Position numbers and translations under genes: made by a program. From Pleurodeles waltl (lineage: Eukaryota > Chordata > Amphibia > Caudata > Salamandridae), in the NCBI RefSeq assembly GCF_031143425.1, contig NC_090437.1:842283978-842347977 (forward strand): a stretch of 64,000 bases of DNA, read 5' to 3'. Positions 32,870 to 45,285 of the stretch are shown piece after piece. The notes under the pieces were generated by a model. The model saw only the letters and a program-made list of their open reading frames with translations, was not told where the DNA came from and ran no database searches. Position 1 is the first letter of the stretch. Each line of letters starts with the position of its first letter.

Positions 32870-35800
32870 TGTCTTGCTGAAAGATCCCTAAGAGAATCTC
32901 TGTAATCCTTAAATTCAGGTCCAACGATGGACCCAATATACCAAGGGTTTCAGTGCTACCAAATCAGAGATCCTATTTAGGCCTAAATCAAAATAAATTG
33001 GAAACAGGGTGGTACTGACTGGGTAAAGATCTAACAAAGGTGTGTTCTGCTACATTCGAACTGTGGGCATTAGACTATCCCCACACCTCCACTCCAAAAG
33101 CAGCTGCACTCTGCACTTTAGCTTGATAAGCTTTAAGGGCGGGGAATAATACTACTACTACTGCCTCTACAAAAGCGCAGTATAGCATTAGACCTATGCT
33201 GGATAAGAACGGAACTCTCAACAAGCTGGTTTTCCCAACCAGAGATTCTTATGCCTCGGTAGTCAATTGAACTGACTCTCTCCAAGGGCACATTATTTAC
33301 TGTGATTGTGCAGCTCTTGACTGGCCCTGAACTAAACACATAAGCTTGGTTTTGGCAACATTCAAATCCAAATCTCTTGTCTTACAGAACAGTAGGAATT
33401 TGTCAGTAAGACTCTGAAGCCCAGTTGGTGTCTTATAAATCAATAGAGAGTCATCAGCGAAAAGCAGTGTGGAAATCTTTTGATTATTAAAAGTTGGTGC
33501 AGTATTCTTGCATGAAGACAGAATTGCACTATGTCGTTTATATATAATATAAACAGAGTAGGTGCCTGAACGTATCCCTGGTGGACGGCACGCTGAATCG
33601 GAATATGATCAGTGAGCTCTCCTGGACTGCTCCGTCTGATCTGTGCATAGGTGTCCTCGTGCAGCCGCGCTATGAGATTTACCAGGTTCCTTGGTATACC
33701 CATGCTGCATAACACCTCCCACAATTTCCCCCTGGGGACCAGGTCAAATGCGGCTCACAAGTCAACAAAGGCCACCTACAGTTTCTGTTTGGCAAGGAAT
33801 ACATCCAGTAGAGAAGAGCCAAGCGAAATACTTGATCAGATGTGCTAGTCTTAGGCCTAACGCCGGCTTGAAGGGAAGACACTGCACAATTTCAGGCAAC
33901 CCCTAGCAACAGCCTACTAAGTCCTGCCTAGCAAATACTTTTTGCAGGTTGTAGATAAGACTGATTGGCCTGTAATTCAAGGGCATACTCAGGTGACCCT
34001 TTTTATGAACAAGAATTATTTCAGCCCCTCTTCAGGAGTTAGAAATAGAGCCACCAGGGCTATAGCATTAGAGATCATATTAATATAACTGGCCCAAATC
34101 AGTGGCTCAGATTTATACATTTCTCTGGGAATTTTATTAGGGACAGTGGCTTTGGCTGATTTTAGCGATGCTATGGCTTTATTAGTTTCTCGTAAGGAGA
34201 AAACTATTGGGTCCCATATACCAGCCATCTGGAGGTTTGGCTGGGATCAACAGTGTTGAATACATGTCAGCACTGAATTTAATGCTGAGTGGAACATACA
34301 AATTGGTGAAATGACTGTGAGTATGGAAGTGGTAAGATCTTGCGTTATCTCAATTACCGTAGGAAAGAATCTTCCAAAAGGACCCATTATCATTTGACTT
34401 CATTGCCTCCAACAGATCCTGCCAGATAGCATCCTTATAGATCCTTTTGGCTTTGGTAAGGGTGTTTTTATACTTCATTCTAGCTTATCACCACCTGTGA
34501 ACAGCTCATAACAGCAGTTTTTAGGACCAGTTTTTCCTCTGAACATTCAGTGTTATACCATTTATTTTTGTTGGTTACAACCATCTGTTTGGGAGATACC
34601 TTTTGGTAAAACAAATGTCCTAAAGTTTGTAAACAAGTGTCTCTTGAATGGTAAGAATCAGGAAGTCCTCAACATCATAATTTTCTTAATTAAATAGAGC
34701 TGCCACAAACAGGTCATAAATCCCACTATACAGGTTTTGGTTAGATATTACTTTTGCCCATGTAACTCATCGATGATTTTAGCTAATATGAGCTCAGGTA
34801 CTTTAGTGCTTCATTTGTTGTCCAACCTTTGAAACACCTCTCCAAATAGGGCAAGAAGTAAAGAGTTGTGATCACTGTCATGGCGGATGTCTACCCTCAT
34901 ATCACCAAACAATGGCCTCAACCTTATATCTATAAATATGTCATCAATAACACTGGTATATTGGTCATGTTCGAAAGTGGGAGCTCTACCCAGATCTGAG
35001 AGGGTATGGCCATTACATACTTTAAGTGTTCGTCTCACACAGAGGGTGGACAAATGGAGGGCAGCACAAGAGCGTAAACGTTGCGGTCTCCCAAGTAACC
35101 GACGAATGCCCCAGAATTTGTCCTCCGAATTGGTTAGATCACTACTATATATAGAGGGTTCAAAGGATCAATTAAAAACACCGGCTACTAGAATCCTAAC
35201 TTGATGTAGAGTAGATTGTACCAGCCCTTCCAACTGAGCAAGAGTCTTAGAGTCTGCTCCGGATGTAACTAATCTAGCATACACGTTGAACACCCTCAAC
35301 ATAAAGCCCATTGGGAAGGTGACTCGAACACCTAGCAAATCAGGAGAGTTTATATTTACTGGCATCTGAGAACAATGTAGCTTATTACTTAACAAAATAA
35401 ATAATCCTCCCTTAGCACTGCCTCAATGCCATATGTTAGAAAACCTTCCACAAACGTCGAGTCAGTAGCCCAAGTCTCCTGCAACAGATAAATCTCATGG
35501 CAACTAACATAAGAGACCTACTCGAGGTCTAGTAGCTTACTCTTCACACCAGCCAAATTCCAGGAAATGATATATAACTTACGGCAGCTATCTTCTTCAC
35601 TGAACACACTTTGTGGAAAGAAGCTAGCTGGGCCTTATCTAATGTATTGTTGGCCAAACAATTCCCTGAAACCGCCAGGGTATGTACTTGATTAACCTCC
35701 CCATTTTCTATAATCAGGTGCTTAACTGGGGCCAAGCTCCCCGTTTCGGGGATCCCTTCAATACATGTTGAGCTGCTAACAATAGGTAGTCAATCGATTT

Positions 35801-36100
35801 TTTAAATGGAGCTCACATTAAGATTTCTTGATTTCTCAGCTAGAACATGAGCCCGGGATATATCAAAAACAAGATCCCCCCTAAAATTGGCAGAGAATAC
35901 AGCATTCAGTGGTGATAACTTCAATTGTATACCAGTATTTTGTGCTGCCCTAAGATTGCAGGTACGGAATTCAAAATCAGTACGGCTGTTGACTAGCAAC
36001 TTGTCCTTCAGCAGCACAGAAATAAAGTCATAGTCAGACCCTTCCATACTTTGTCATGTGGCGTTCTCAATATCTGATCTTATAACGGAAAAACAATTTT
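32870..36100 (-). mobile_element. Second LINE (APE-type non-LTR retrotransposon), clade unresolved
   Basis: Minus-strand fragments in order are an N-terminal extension near 36050-35550, an apurinic-type endonuclease, an RT, and a C-terminal segment AAAFGVEVWG near 33100. It differs from the L1 at 24-31 kb in every motif. The RT style (QGxVxAPTLFxLYINDI) points to the CR1/L2/Jockey/I-like assemblage, but the clade cannot be fixed by eye. Ends and target duplication were not found, and the 3' end runs into the hairpin-chain copy. Confidence 0.7.
33130..35600 (-). pseudogene. Endonuclease-reverse transcriptase of second LINE, degraded
   Basis: The endonuclease runs from about 35600. It has LLQETWATDSTF near 35480, then VRVTFPMGFMLRVFNVYA at about 35320-35270, and AGVFN (family AGDFN) at 35170. 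The region near 34960-34870 has YTSVIDDIF and HDSDHNSL, the SDHxPL catalytic histidine block. The RT begins near 34200 with ASLKSAKATVPNKIP. It continues with AGVRPKTSTSDQVF near 33860, VPRGKLWEVL-like sequence across a frameshift near 33730, and QGYVQAPTLF near 33560. An intact FADD active-site box lies near 33450-33461. Several stops and frameshifts; inactive. Confidence 0.75.
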
Positions 36101-36674
36101 GCTTAGATCTCCCCCAATGTATGACCTTGTTCATCAAGGAGTCCTTATTTTCAAAATACCCCAATTGTAATTTGGGCACCTTGACCATATAAAGAATTCT
36201 TCCAAAGCTTCCTGCTTCTTGTAGGTTGAGTTCTAGGGAACCATTACCATGTATGTGGGGTTGATGTTTTGAAGCGCTACCCAGAGCCTTGCAGAGCTCA
36301 TTCCCATCAATGTAAACCCTCTAGTAAAACAGTGAGTCCTTACTTCCCCTTTGTCTATTAGTCACACCTGTGGGGGAAGCATCACATTCCATCCGAAAGA
36401 ATGGTAGAAATAACAAGAGACACTGACTGTTTAATATTGTGCAATTTGGTGTGTCAGCTATGGTTTGCATGGCTGTTGTGCGAGTTATGGATTGTGGACT
36501 CAATTATAGCTGGTGAATTTCAGGGATTTTTTAGGTTTTATTTTGTAACCACAACTTCACTTTAAAATTTCAGGTTTTTTTTTTAACCTACATTAAGGTG
36601 TTATCACCATTCCTAATCATAACTTCAAATTAACTGTACTTATGTAATTAATTTCAGTGTTATCGCGACATACT
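36101..36674. other. Spacer between LINE and DIRS copy A
   Basis: AT-rich. Part may be LINE 5' sequence, but no motif was recognised. Confidence 0.4.
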
Positions 36675-36997
36675 ACATCTGATACAGACATCTTTTTACA
36701 GATCCCTTACCTCAGAATTTCCCTCAAGTGTCAGTGTGGATCCAGAGATTTTTGTTGAGCAGTACCCCTGTGCGCCGTTAGGTGGCGTCGATTAGCTCTT
36801 TGTCCATCATCGGCATCGTCAACATCAGATATGACATCGCGGGTCTTATATAGGCGGCACGCTGATGTCAGTTCTTTTCTTTTTGCACCAGCAAGCACTG
36901 ATCGGAAGAGAGCTACCCGTTAGTCATTTTTTGACTGGATTTTCTTTTACTTTTTGTCAAAGGTTTTTTGAGTCACTAACTCCTGATACATCGAGGA

Positions 36998-38790
36998 ATG
37001 TCTTCTGGGAAGACCGGGGTCAGGCCCTGTGGACCCTGTCATCGGGCGATGTCTGTGACAGATCCGCACCTCATGTGCCTCTGGTGTTTGGAGCGCGATC
37101 ACAACCCAAAGTCATGCTCCGAGTGTTGAGCAATGCATCCAAAGGCTTTGAGGGAGCGGTCCCTAAAGCTGATGGCAGCCCGACGCTTGACTCTGCGCAA
37201 GTCAATGTCCGATCGAGAGGAAGGTCCTGGGAGCAGTCGCAGAGTTCTCCATTGTCACCGTTCCACTCCATGGCCTTGGGACAATAAGGTAAGTCAAGGC
37301 ACAAGAGGAAGTCAAAGAAAGCAAAAGGTTCTGCAACTTCAGCTCATTCATCAGCCGATGGGACAGAGGAGCATCATCGTTCCAGGCCTCCCTCAGTGGA
37401 TCCTCCACACCTCCCCATGTTTCTGGGAGCCATATCGACTCCTGCTAAAAGAGTTCTGTAAGGCTATGTGACTCATTTTTGGGCAGTCTGACACTGCTGG
37501 CATGCCTTCAGGCCCTGCAGAGTCAGAAGGGGCCCTTTCGGGTTCCGCACCCACAGCTTCAGCCTTGGTGCCAAGGGGCACCCATGGATCAGTGCTTGGT
37601 TCCAGGATGACGTCATACCACATCGACTTTTATTGATGCTGACTCTTCCAGCGCCGCCCACACCCCGGGTGGTGCCGTCCCCATCCTCAGTCTTGACACA
37701 GACCTAAATGGGCGTTATACGATACTGACTCTGGCGCTGACAGGAGCCGTACTTCCTATGTCAGATCCTGAGCCTTTTTCCTATGGGCTAGGTTACGGTG
37801 AGGAATAGGAGGGGTCGCTGGACACTTTTGAATACCAGTTCCAAGATCCTATGGACTGGTGTACAGACTTGGGTGCACCCAGTGGACTGGATACCTCCCC
37901 AGATACTGGTATGCTTTCTCCCGCTGTTTTGGCCATGGAGGAAGGAGCTTTCTATTCTATGCCGGTGTTAAGAGCAGCTGAGGAACTGGACCTTGAGTAG
38001 CCTTCCGTGGCAGTCAGGACTAACCTCCTGACAGAGACGCTCCAACCTGGAACTTCATCCTCAAAACCCTTGTTCCCCTTCAATTAAGCCCTACAGATGT
38101 CCTACTTGGTACTTGGGTCAAACCCAGCACAGGAGCTCCTGTGAAAAGAACTGTTGCCCACTGCCATTGCCCTTTCCCTGGTGACCCAAGTTTCTTTATG
38201 CAACACTCCACCCCTGAGAGCTTGGTTATCCAAGCCTCAACCTCACATGGCGCGTTTCCTTCCATACCCCTGGATAGGGAATCAAAAAGTCTGGATGCAC
38301 TTGGGAAGAAGATGTTTTCTTCTGCCAGTCAGGCATTGCGGTCCATGAACACCGCATGTCTTTTGGGCCATTACTCCCACACACTGTGGGATACGGTTGC
38401 ACAAGTGCTGCCACTGGTCCGGAGGAGGCCCAAGCTGTACATTCCCAAGCAGTTGCTGATGGGAGAGACGCAGCAATGTTCACGATCTGATGTGGACAGG
38501 AAACAACTGTTTCACCGCAGTTTCACCGACAGTGGCCCTTAGGAGCCATGCCTGGTTGACGACGTCTGCCTTTTTGGGGGATGCCCAAGCCAGTCTTATG
38601 GATATGCCATTTGGTGCCACCCATCCCTTTGGAGAAAAAGCTGAATCGGCGCTCAAACGCTTAAAGGATTCTCATGCTTTGGCCAGGTCCTTGGACCTTG
38701 CGGCATCTCTGCTTATGGCACTTTCGTGGCTATGGAAGGGGTGCCAAACCACGTTCGAACCACGTTTATTCCCATCCAGCCACTGTGCCA
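36998..38790 (+). pseudogene. DIRS gag (copy A), degraded
   Basis: The likely start at 36998 (MSSGKTG) leads into PCGPC and VTDPHLMCLWCLERDH, then SCSEC and a stop. This cysteine-histidine pattern is shared with the start of copy B. After frameshifts the rest of gag follows: HPKALRER near 37135, MQHSTPESLVIQAS near 38200, KKMFSSASQALRSMNTACLLG near 38310-38370, and HAWLTTSAFLGDAQASLMD-like sequence near 38550-38600. Gag is present over its full length but in at least four frame segments. Confidence 0.75.
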
Positions 38791-38999
38791 TGTATGCTTC
38801 CCAGCTACTACATGGCCGGGGATGTGGGATCCACTGACCTTGTGGAACAGGAAGCCAGCATTCTGGCCACTCCACTGCCCCACCCCCTCTACAGCTGTCT
38901 CCAAACCTTCCTAGTCCGACTCACCCCCACCAGGGACCAGTCGGAGGCAGGATCCAGCATCACCTGCCCTGCTGGATGTTCATCACGTCAGACAGGTGG

Positions 39000-39300
39000 G
39001 TTTTGCAGATAATCCAAAGAGGCAACTCCCTCCCCTTCAAGACTACCTCTTTGTTCATGCCATCATCCTAAATTCACATGATGGAGAATCACTTGGCACT
39101 ACTCCGAGAGGACGTTATGGCTCTCTTGTCCAAGGGAACCATAAAGAATGGCCCTGTGCCAGAAGTAGGTCCTGGGTGCTATTCCCACTACTTTCTGGTA
39201 CTCAAAAAGGACAAGGGCCTCCGCCCTATTCTAGACCTTTGGTCCCTCAATCTCTTCCTCAAGAAGAGAAGTTCAAAATGCTCACTCTGGCTCAGGTTGA
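39000..39300 (+). pseudogene. DIRS reverse transcriptase, N-terminal only (copy A)
   Basis: ENHLALLREDVMALLSKG is followed by PGCYSHYFLVLKKDKGLRPI and LDLWSLNLFL, the entry blocks of the DIRS RT, then KMLTLAQV in the next frame. The catalytic core, including the YLDD box, and RNase H are absent. The sequence jumps directly into tyrosine-recombinase sequence just after 39300. Confidence 0.8.
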
Positions 39301-39304
39301 TCAG

Positions 39305-40101
39305 AAGTCTCCTACTGTTACTAGGTTCCTCAAATGTCTTACTCATATGTTTCCTCCATCCCTATTCTTTATGCCCCAATGTGATTATTCATTATGTCCC
39401 AATGTGATTTGAATTTTGTTCTGACATTCCTGATGAGTGCTCCTTTTAAATCTCTCCACAATTGTCCTCTTAGGCTCCTCACCTTGAAAACAGGCTTTCT
39501 TGTGGCCATTACATCTGCCCATAGGGTGAGTGAGCTGCATGCATTGTCATCAAAGCTGCCCTACCTTTCCATCTATCCTGACAAACTGGTGCTTTGCACT
39601 AGGGCTTCTTTTTTTTTTACCAAAAGTGGTTATGCCCTTTCATAAAGGCCAATCCTTCACCTTGCCTACTTTTTATGCACCCCCACATCCTTCTAACTAA
39701 GAGCAGAGACTCCACCGCCTGGGCCCAAAAAGATAATTGCCATTCTACCTTGATCGTACAAAAGAGTTCTGGGTGAATGATCAACTCTTTGCTGGTTATA
39801 TGAGTGCAAAGAAAGGTCAGGCAGTTCAAAAGTGGACCATATCCTAATGGGTTGTACTCTGCATTACAATCTGGTATGCATTGTCCAAGAAGCAACCATC
39901 TGAACGTTTTTGTGTTTATTCTACTAGAGCTACACCTGTGACTACTGCATTAACACGCAGATTTCCAGTCCTTGACATCTGTCAGGTGGCAACATGGGCA
40001 TCTCTGCACACATTTACCAAACATTACTGTCTGGACAGTATGGTCTGTAGGGATGGGTTTTTTGCCCAGTCGGTCCTGCAGGACTTTCTAGAACGATCTT
40101 A
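39305..40101 (+). pseudogene. DIRS tyrosine recombinase, partial (copy A)
   Basis: The tyrosine recombinase would integrate the circular DNA intermediate. The fragment starts with SPTVTRFLKCLTHMFPPS, then WDL-like NFVLTFLMSAPF near 39410. Near 39510, VAITSAHRVSELHA carries the catalytic R of box I. Near 39910-40040 are STRATPVTTAL, in place of the box II HxxR, and HTFTKHYCLDSM with the catalytic Y. Several frame breaks are present, and the N-terminal domain was lost with the deletion. Confidence 0.78.
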
Positions 40102-40139
40102 AGTTTGGTGACCCACCTCCGGAGATGGTATTGCTTGGG

Positions 40140-40260
40140 TATCTATTCTAAGGTAAGGAATCTGCAACTAGATGTCTGTATCAGATGGACAAGTTACTTA
40201 CCTTTGATGATGCCTTATGTGGTAGAGACAATATCTATTTGCAGATTCCTTACTGAACCA
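40140..40260 (+). other. DIRS internal complementary region (copy A)
   Basis: This combines a block equal to the complement of the element's left tip with a block equal to the complement of its right tip. In DIRS replication such a region is thought to template circle formation. Confidence 0.75.
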
Positions 40261-40606
40261 TCCATACTTTCCGCTCTGTGAACTGATGTTTAGGGACAGG
40301 GACTCCCCTTTCAGGGCCTTAAGTCTGATGCATCAGTGGTCAGTGTTCTTTATGGCTCTGCACTTCTGGCATGGAAAGTTGTGAGAAAAACTTACATCAG
40401 CATGCCCGGGTGGCGCCTATATATGGACCCGAGACGTCATATCCATCGCGGACACTGCCACTGACAGACGTGGAGCCAATCAATGCCACCTAACAGCGGG
40501 CAGGGGTACTGTTAGATTAAAATCTCCAGATCAAGACTGACGCCTGGGGGAAATTCTAAGGTAAGGAATCTGCAATTAGATAAGGCATTACCAAAGGTAA
40601 GTAACT

Positions 40607-42460
40607 TTTCCATCCTGCTTTTTTGAAATTATTAATTAGATTGATGTGTGCAGCAAGGGGTGGATGCAGCACCTGGCCTTTAGCTAGGCCCTGCACCCAA
40701 CCCACCCCAGGTGGCCAACCCATGCTGCTCTCAGCCTTTGGCCATGCACAGCTGGGGATGATCAAAGAGCCTGGCCGGACCAGGCCCTCTGCCTAATCCA
40801 TCAAAGGCAGCCATGCAGGGCTCAAAAACATAATAGAAACAACCTCTTTGGTTTTTTGTTTCGGCAGAGGTTCTTAAAATAACGTTTTCTTTGTTCTTCA
40901 GTTTCTGTTATTCTTGGAGCAATTGTGTTTTTTGTGTGTTTGCACTGTTTTTTTGTATTTACTGTTTTTGTTATCAGTCTTGTGGAAAACACCTGAAAAA
41001 ACGTTTTTTCTTGGATGAATGTTTTTATCCCAATTCTTTGGTCTTGTTATCTACACATATGTTCGTTTTATGCTCCAAGTGGTACAGTCTGAAGATTTTG
41101 AAGTATGGATTGTTTTCACGTTTGACTTGTTGCAGCACCTATACAGAAGTGCAGTGCATATCTATAATGTTCTCTGTTTTAGTAGTCATTTTCTCCCTTT
41201 TGCAGCTCACATACTCCCTCTCATGCTTTCACTTGAGGTGTCTTGTAATTGTAACATGTAAATGCATAAAGTTTATATTTTTCATTTTAAATGGCCCCTG
41301 TAAGCTATTTTTCAAGACCCCTGACTCGACACATGTTAACTGAGGTCTATTGTCCTTAATATTGAGATTGTGAACTATGGGAGAGGACCCAGCAGTAGTC
41401 CTAGAGTTTCCTAGTTCTGAGTTTCGGACAGTGGAGTATGAGGCGCAAGCGCTGTGCCTGTCAGAATCTGCAAATACCAGAAGGAGCTGACAAACTCTGC
41501 AACACAAATAGATTTTTTGTAAAATGTGTGGAAACCCCTCCCTTATGCCTGGGGGTCAGGGTGTGCCCACCCTTCCTCCTCTCCTCCTCATGTAGCCTTT
41601 ATTTTATTTTTTTCTTTAAGGGCGCAAGGGCCCGGGGCCAGGTGCACTGTTGTCTGTTTTACTGAACTATAAATGAATTCGGTAAATTAAATGTTCTAAC
41701 TGTACATGTTCCTGGTTATGATTTCATAGGATTTGCTTCCTAAAAAATACGGAATAATTGAAAGCGATTTCTACACATTCACAAATTGCAAAAAGCACCC
41801 AGACACATACTGATGATATCACAATCACCAAAAATATTGTTGCACTGCCATTCTGAACCACAGGACTTTGCAGTGAGGACCTGTTTGGACTCCCAGCTAA
41901 ATTTTTTGGAAAAATGGTAATTCATGAAGGGTAGACTCCTCAAGAAAGCGAAAATACAACTACTCAGATAATGGGAGAACAATACTGATGGAGAGGTGTG
42001 TAGCTAACACAGACCACCTATTTTAAAGATCCTCCCTAACTGTGCCTGGAGCCGCAGAGCAGAACATTTGGAATTTTATCTGAAAAACTATCAATGATGT
42101 GGGTTTAACAACTCGCAGTTTTCCTGAAATCTGTAAGTGGTGGTATGACCTTTGCTCACATACTGGGGAGAATCTCGCTTTTAGGTAGAAGGAAGCTACT
42201 GCCACCTTCTATCCAGCAACTATCAACAGCGATAAAGGAGGCCATTGAATGCAGCCTCATTTACAGAGGCCATATCTGGCCTCACTAATATTGATACCTC
42301 TGAGCCTCCTCAGCAGCATACCGATTAGAGTTTGAGTTGTAATTAGCACAATACAAATGTTGGAGCTTAACATTCTTTTATTATAACTGTAAATCCAATA
42401 TATAAAAACATGTAAAATGTGTGTTGGGGGCTCATGTAACATTTCAATCCATTTACATTT
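40607..42460. other. Intronic sequence; one dispersed repeat block
   Basis: 40650-40840 is GC-rich with GCCCTGCACCCA and CAGCCTTTGGCCATG, words that recur at 46150-46740 and seem to be a dispersed repeat. The T-rich region 40850-41340 and the remainder show nothing identifiable. Confidence 0.45.
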
Positions 42461-42920
42461 TGTTGGATTTTGCCCTTTCTGCAGGGTCAGCACCAGATGT
42501 TTTGCCTTCACTCCTCCATTTTTGCTGAATTCATTTTGTTGACCTTAGGACTCTGTGCACTGCACCACTGCTAACCAGTGCTAAAGTGCCTGTGCTCTCT
42601 CCTTAAAACATGGTAGATGTGGCTTATACCCACTTGACATATTTACTTTACTTGTACAACCCTAGTAAAGTGACACTACCTGTCTCCAGGACCTGTAAAT
42701 TAAATGCTACTAGTGGGCCTGCAGCCTAGCCTCTTAAATTAATTCTTCATTACTGCAAGGCGTGCCTCTCCTGTAGGATAACATTAGAGTTAAATTATTA
42801 CATTTTAGAAATATAATTTCCAAATAGGAACAGGTAATCAGTTCTTTTTTTGTGTCTCTGGAATTGTAATTTAAAATCCTAACTTATTGTGAAATCAAAT
42901 TTAAAATTACAGGTTTTCCC
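42461..42920 (+). mobile_element. LTR fragment (5' part) of the 56-63 kb family
   Basis: It begins TGTTGGATTTTGCC with CAGGGTCA shortly after. It continues with CACTGCTAACCAGTGCTAAAGTGC, TAAATGCTACTAGTGGGCCTGC and AATCCT..GTGAA blocks that follow the LTR at 56033 in order. The similarity ends near 42920, well before the TATA region, so this is a truncated, diverged relic. Confidence 0.72.
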
Positions 42921-45156
42921 ATCAAGGGCAATATGATCATGGTTGTCTAATCATGGGTAGTGCAAGTGACTTCATGCACCTTTGACCATTGATAAAAATG
43001 AGAAGGGATCAACTCCTTGCCCCACCATTACCGCTCAACAGGAAGGACAACGAGTGCTAGCTACAGAAAGTCACTCAGGCTGTTAAAACCTAATTTCTTT
43101 CCAAATCTTAGTACTGCTGTGAAAGCTGATTTAATTGCTAGTAAATTTGTATTGATTAACAGTTAAAAATGTACATGGATTAGGCTAACATGTAGATAAT
43201 AATGTGCTTGGGAGAGTGTGCCCACTTGAATGACCATCATAATGTGTCTAACAATTAATGAAGAATTTGTACTTAAGGTTTAGCTAATGTGCACATGTAG
43301 AACAAAATGTATTAGTGGGTCATAAGAACGTATTATTATTATGTATTGCTGAGAATATTTGAGCCTTGATTAACTAAAGGGGTTTTGGGCCTAGTCGACC
43401 AAGACTCGTGTTAAGTTTCCTGACATTAATAACTGTTGTAAGATGTTTTTGTAAGAAGAGAATTACTGTTAGCCACTGTTCACACTGCACTGACCAAGTG
43501 ATTTGTAAATGTCTTAAACTTTCCCATGATAACTGCCTATTGAATTTTTCTGCATTAGAAATTACTACTTTGTAGATTTGATTTGTGAGAAAGAGATGTT
43601 CCCAAGAGCTAACAATGGACGCACTGATTACATCTAGGACTTCAACAAAGAAGTTACCTGACGAAGCTGACGATGAGAACGAGAGAAGAGGAGCCTATCC
43701 TCAATGTGTGAAAGACTGTTTAATTATGTTTTAGATCTAGGTTTAAACACTATTGGTCCTATTGCAAACGTATGTTTTCCTGACCAGTGACAGTGTGAGA
43801 AACTGCTTTAGGGAAAATAGTATATCCAGACCATACCTTGCAGAGTTGGTGGGCATGCCATGTCATTCCACTTTCTCCTTTACTCTTGTCCAAGTCCCGT
43901 TCATGGAGCACCTCAGTTCCAAATGTCTTTTTGTGCCTTAACCATCCTCATAGAGTAATTGAGTTAATGCTAATTTCCGAGCTTGATAACCATCCTCATG
44001 GAGAAATAGTGTTAATGCGATTCTTTAGCTTGATGCCCTTTTTGGTTCAGTTAACTCAGAGCCCAATCATGGCTAAGCCATTTCCTTTTACTGTCTCATT
44101 GCTGACGTTGACCAGACGGATGTCCAACTGATAGGGAGAAATCGCAGCTTGCTGACCCATTGAGGAGAGGTAAAATTAAATGCTATTGTTCCTGCTACAG
44201 ATTATTGGTAATTTCTTCTGGGTACCAACCGCTATTTTGATAGAGCTCTAGTTAGATTTTTTCCAGATTAACTTTTGACTAAATTTCTTTCGCATGTAGT
44301 CCAAACATGCCATTCGAATTTGAGGGTTAGGTAGAGTGTCACTTGCTTACTAATGTCCTTAACTAAGAATTGATTTTGTTCACCTGTTGAATCTAGATGT
44401 ATGCTAACTCTGTGGTTCAGTTAGTGATGCTACTAATTTGTACTGTAACTCTTGAGTGTCTAAATATCAATGCACTAGTTAAATTGAGATTCTTTTGATG
44501 CTTTTGTCACCCTGTGTTGTTTGTATACGCTTATCATTTGGTTTTGAGACTAATCTACTTGATATTAGCATTCTTAATATAGGGAAATAAACTTCTAATT
44601 ATATAATAATGTGTGGTTATTCATGGCCACATTGGTCATGGTGGGAAAAGTTATTGACAACAAAATATTAATGATGCTAAACTGAATGAGTGGCTGTATT
44701 GCCGAATGGAGTTATGATCCATGGTAGAATCACTCTAAACATAGTCAAAAGGTCCATCAAACCTCTAACGCGTCCCCTTATAATAAATTATCAGAGACCA
44801 AATAAGGCAAGACGCTCTCACACTGCGTTCATGACCCCTGAGACCAGGGCAGGATACCGGGTACCCAAGGGCAGCTGCTACCCCTGGCTACCCGTAAATA
44901 TTATCCATAAGTATGATTGTTTCTTTATTTCCAACTGTGTTGGCCCTCGCTTGAAACTGATATAAAGTTATATATGTCCAGTAATGGCTTACGTGCTCTA
45001 GTTTGTCCACTTCCTACAGAAGCCTTAACTTAAGCAACGGGTTATTTTGATGGCCATACAATTATATAAAGGTGTGCATAATGATACTTGTTGACCATAC
45101 CCTAAATTCTCATTCTCTAAGCAGATAATGACCACTTTTTTAAAAACATTTTACAG
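42921..45156. other. Intron 2 end, no recognised gene
   Basis: AT-rich. One GTG-initiated frame at 44690-44965 has no known motif and lacks support. A pyrimidine-rich stretch with TTTTACAG precedes the acceptor at 45156. Confidence 0.5.
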
Positions 45157-45279
45157 ATTCTCAGGTTGGTGTTCTACGTGTGTGGAATGTTTCAAGAACA
45201 ACACCGATAGACAATTTTAAACTGAAGAAAACAGGATTCCATGCTTTACATGTATTAAATTCAACTCCAAAGAAAAAAT
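45157..45279 (+). CDS. WDR17: WDR17 internal exon C (WD40 repeat region)
   Basis: An exon of 123 bp, 41 codons, from the acceptor ACAG (ends 45156) to the donor GTGAGT (45280). It completes the aspartate codon begun at 19164 and leaves one T for the next exon, again phase 1/1. The frame reads DSQVGVLRVWNVSRTTPIDN, then KKTGFHALHVLNSTPKKK, and finishes the blade opened in exon B (FITG|DSQVGVLRVWNV). A phenylalanine codon starting with T is expected next from the mammalian protein. Uninterrupted and highly conserved. Confidence 0.93.
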
Positions 45280-45285
45280 GTGAGT

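Larger units (their letters stand above)
36675..40606 (+). mobile_element. Internally deleted DIRS retrotransposon, copy A
   Basis: Terminal repeats of about 200 bp are inverted. The left one (about 36675-36880) runs CTTACCTCAGAATTTCCC, AGTACCCCTG, GTTAGGTGGC, TATATAGGCG. The right one (about 40395-40606) carries the complement of each in reverse order. An internal region at about 40140-40260 joins a piece matching the left end (GTAAGGAATCTGCA..GATGTCTGTATCAGAT) to a piece complementary to the right end (GTTACTTACCTTTG.TGATGCC). This is the internal complementary region typical of DIRS. Gag, partial RT and partial tyrosine recombinase lie between. No target duplication is expected. Confidence 0.88.
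19165..45156 (+). other. WDR17: WDR17 intron (26.0 kb, phase 1)
   Basis: A GT-AG intron between exons B and C. It contains the second satellite element, a foldback element, a full-length L1 with a nested MITE, a second LINE, a truncated hairpin-chain copy, a deleted DIRS and an LTR fragment. Confidence 0.85.

Noticed and set aside
44690..44965. 91-codon frame starting with GTG
   Set aside because: It has no ATG start, no known motif and no splice context, and lies in AT-rich intron sequence.
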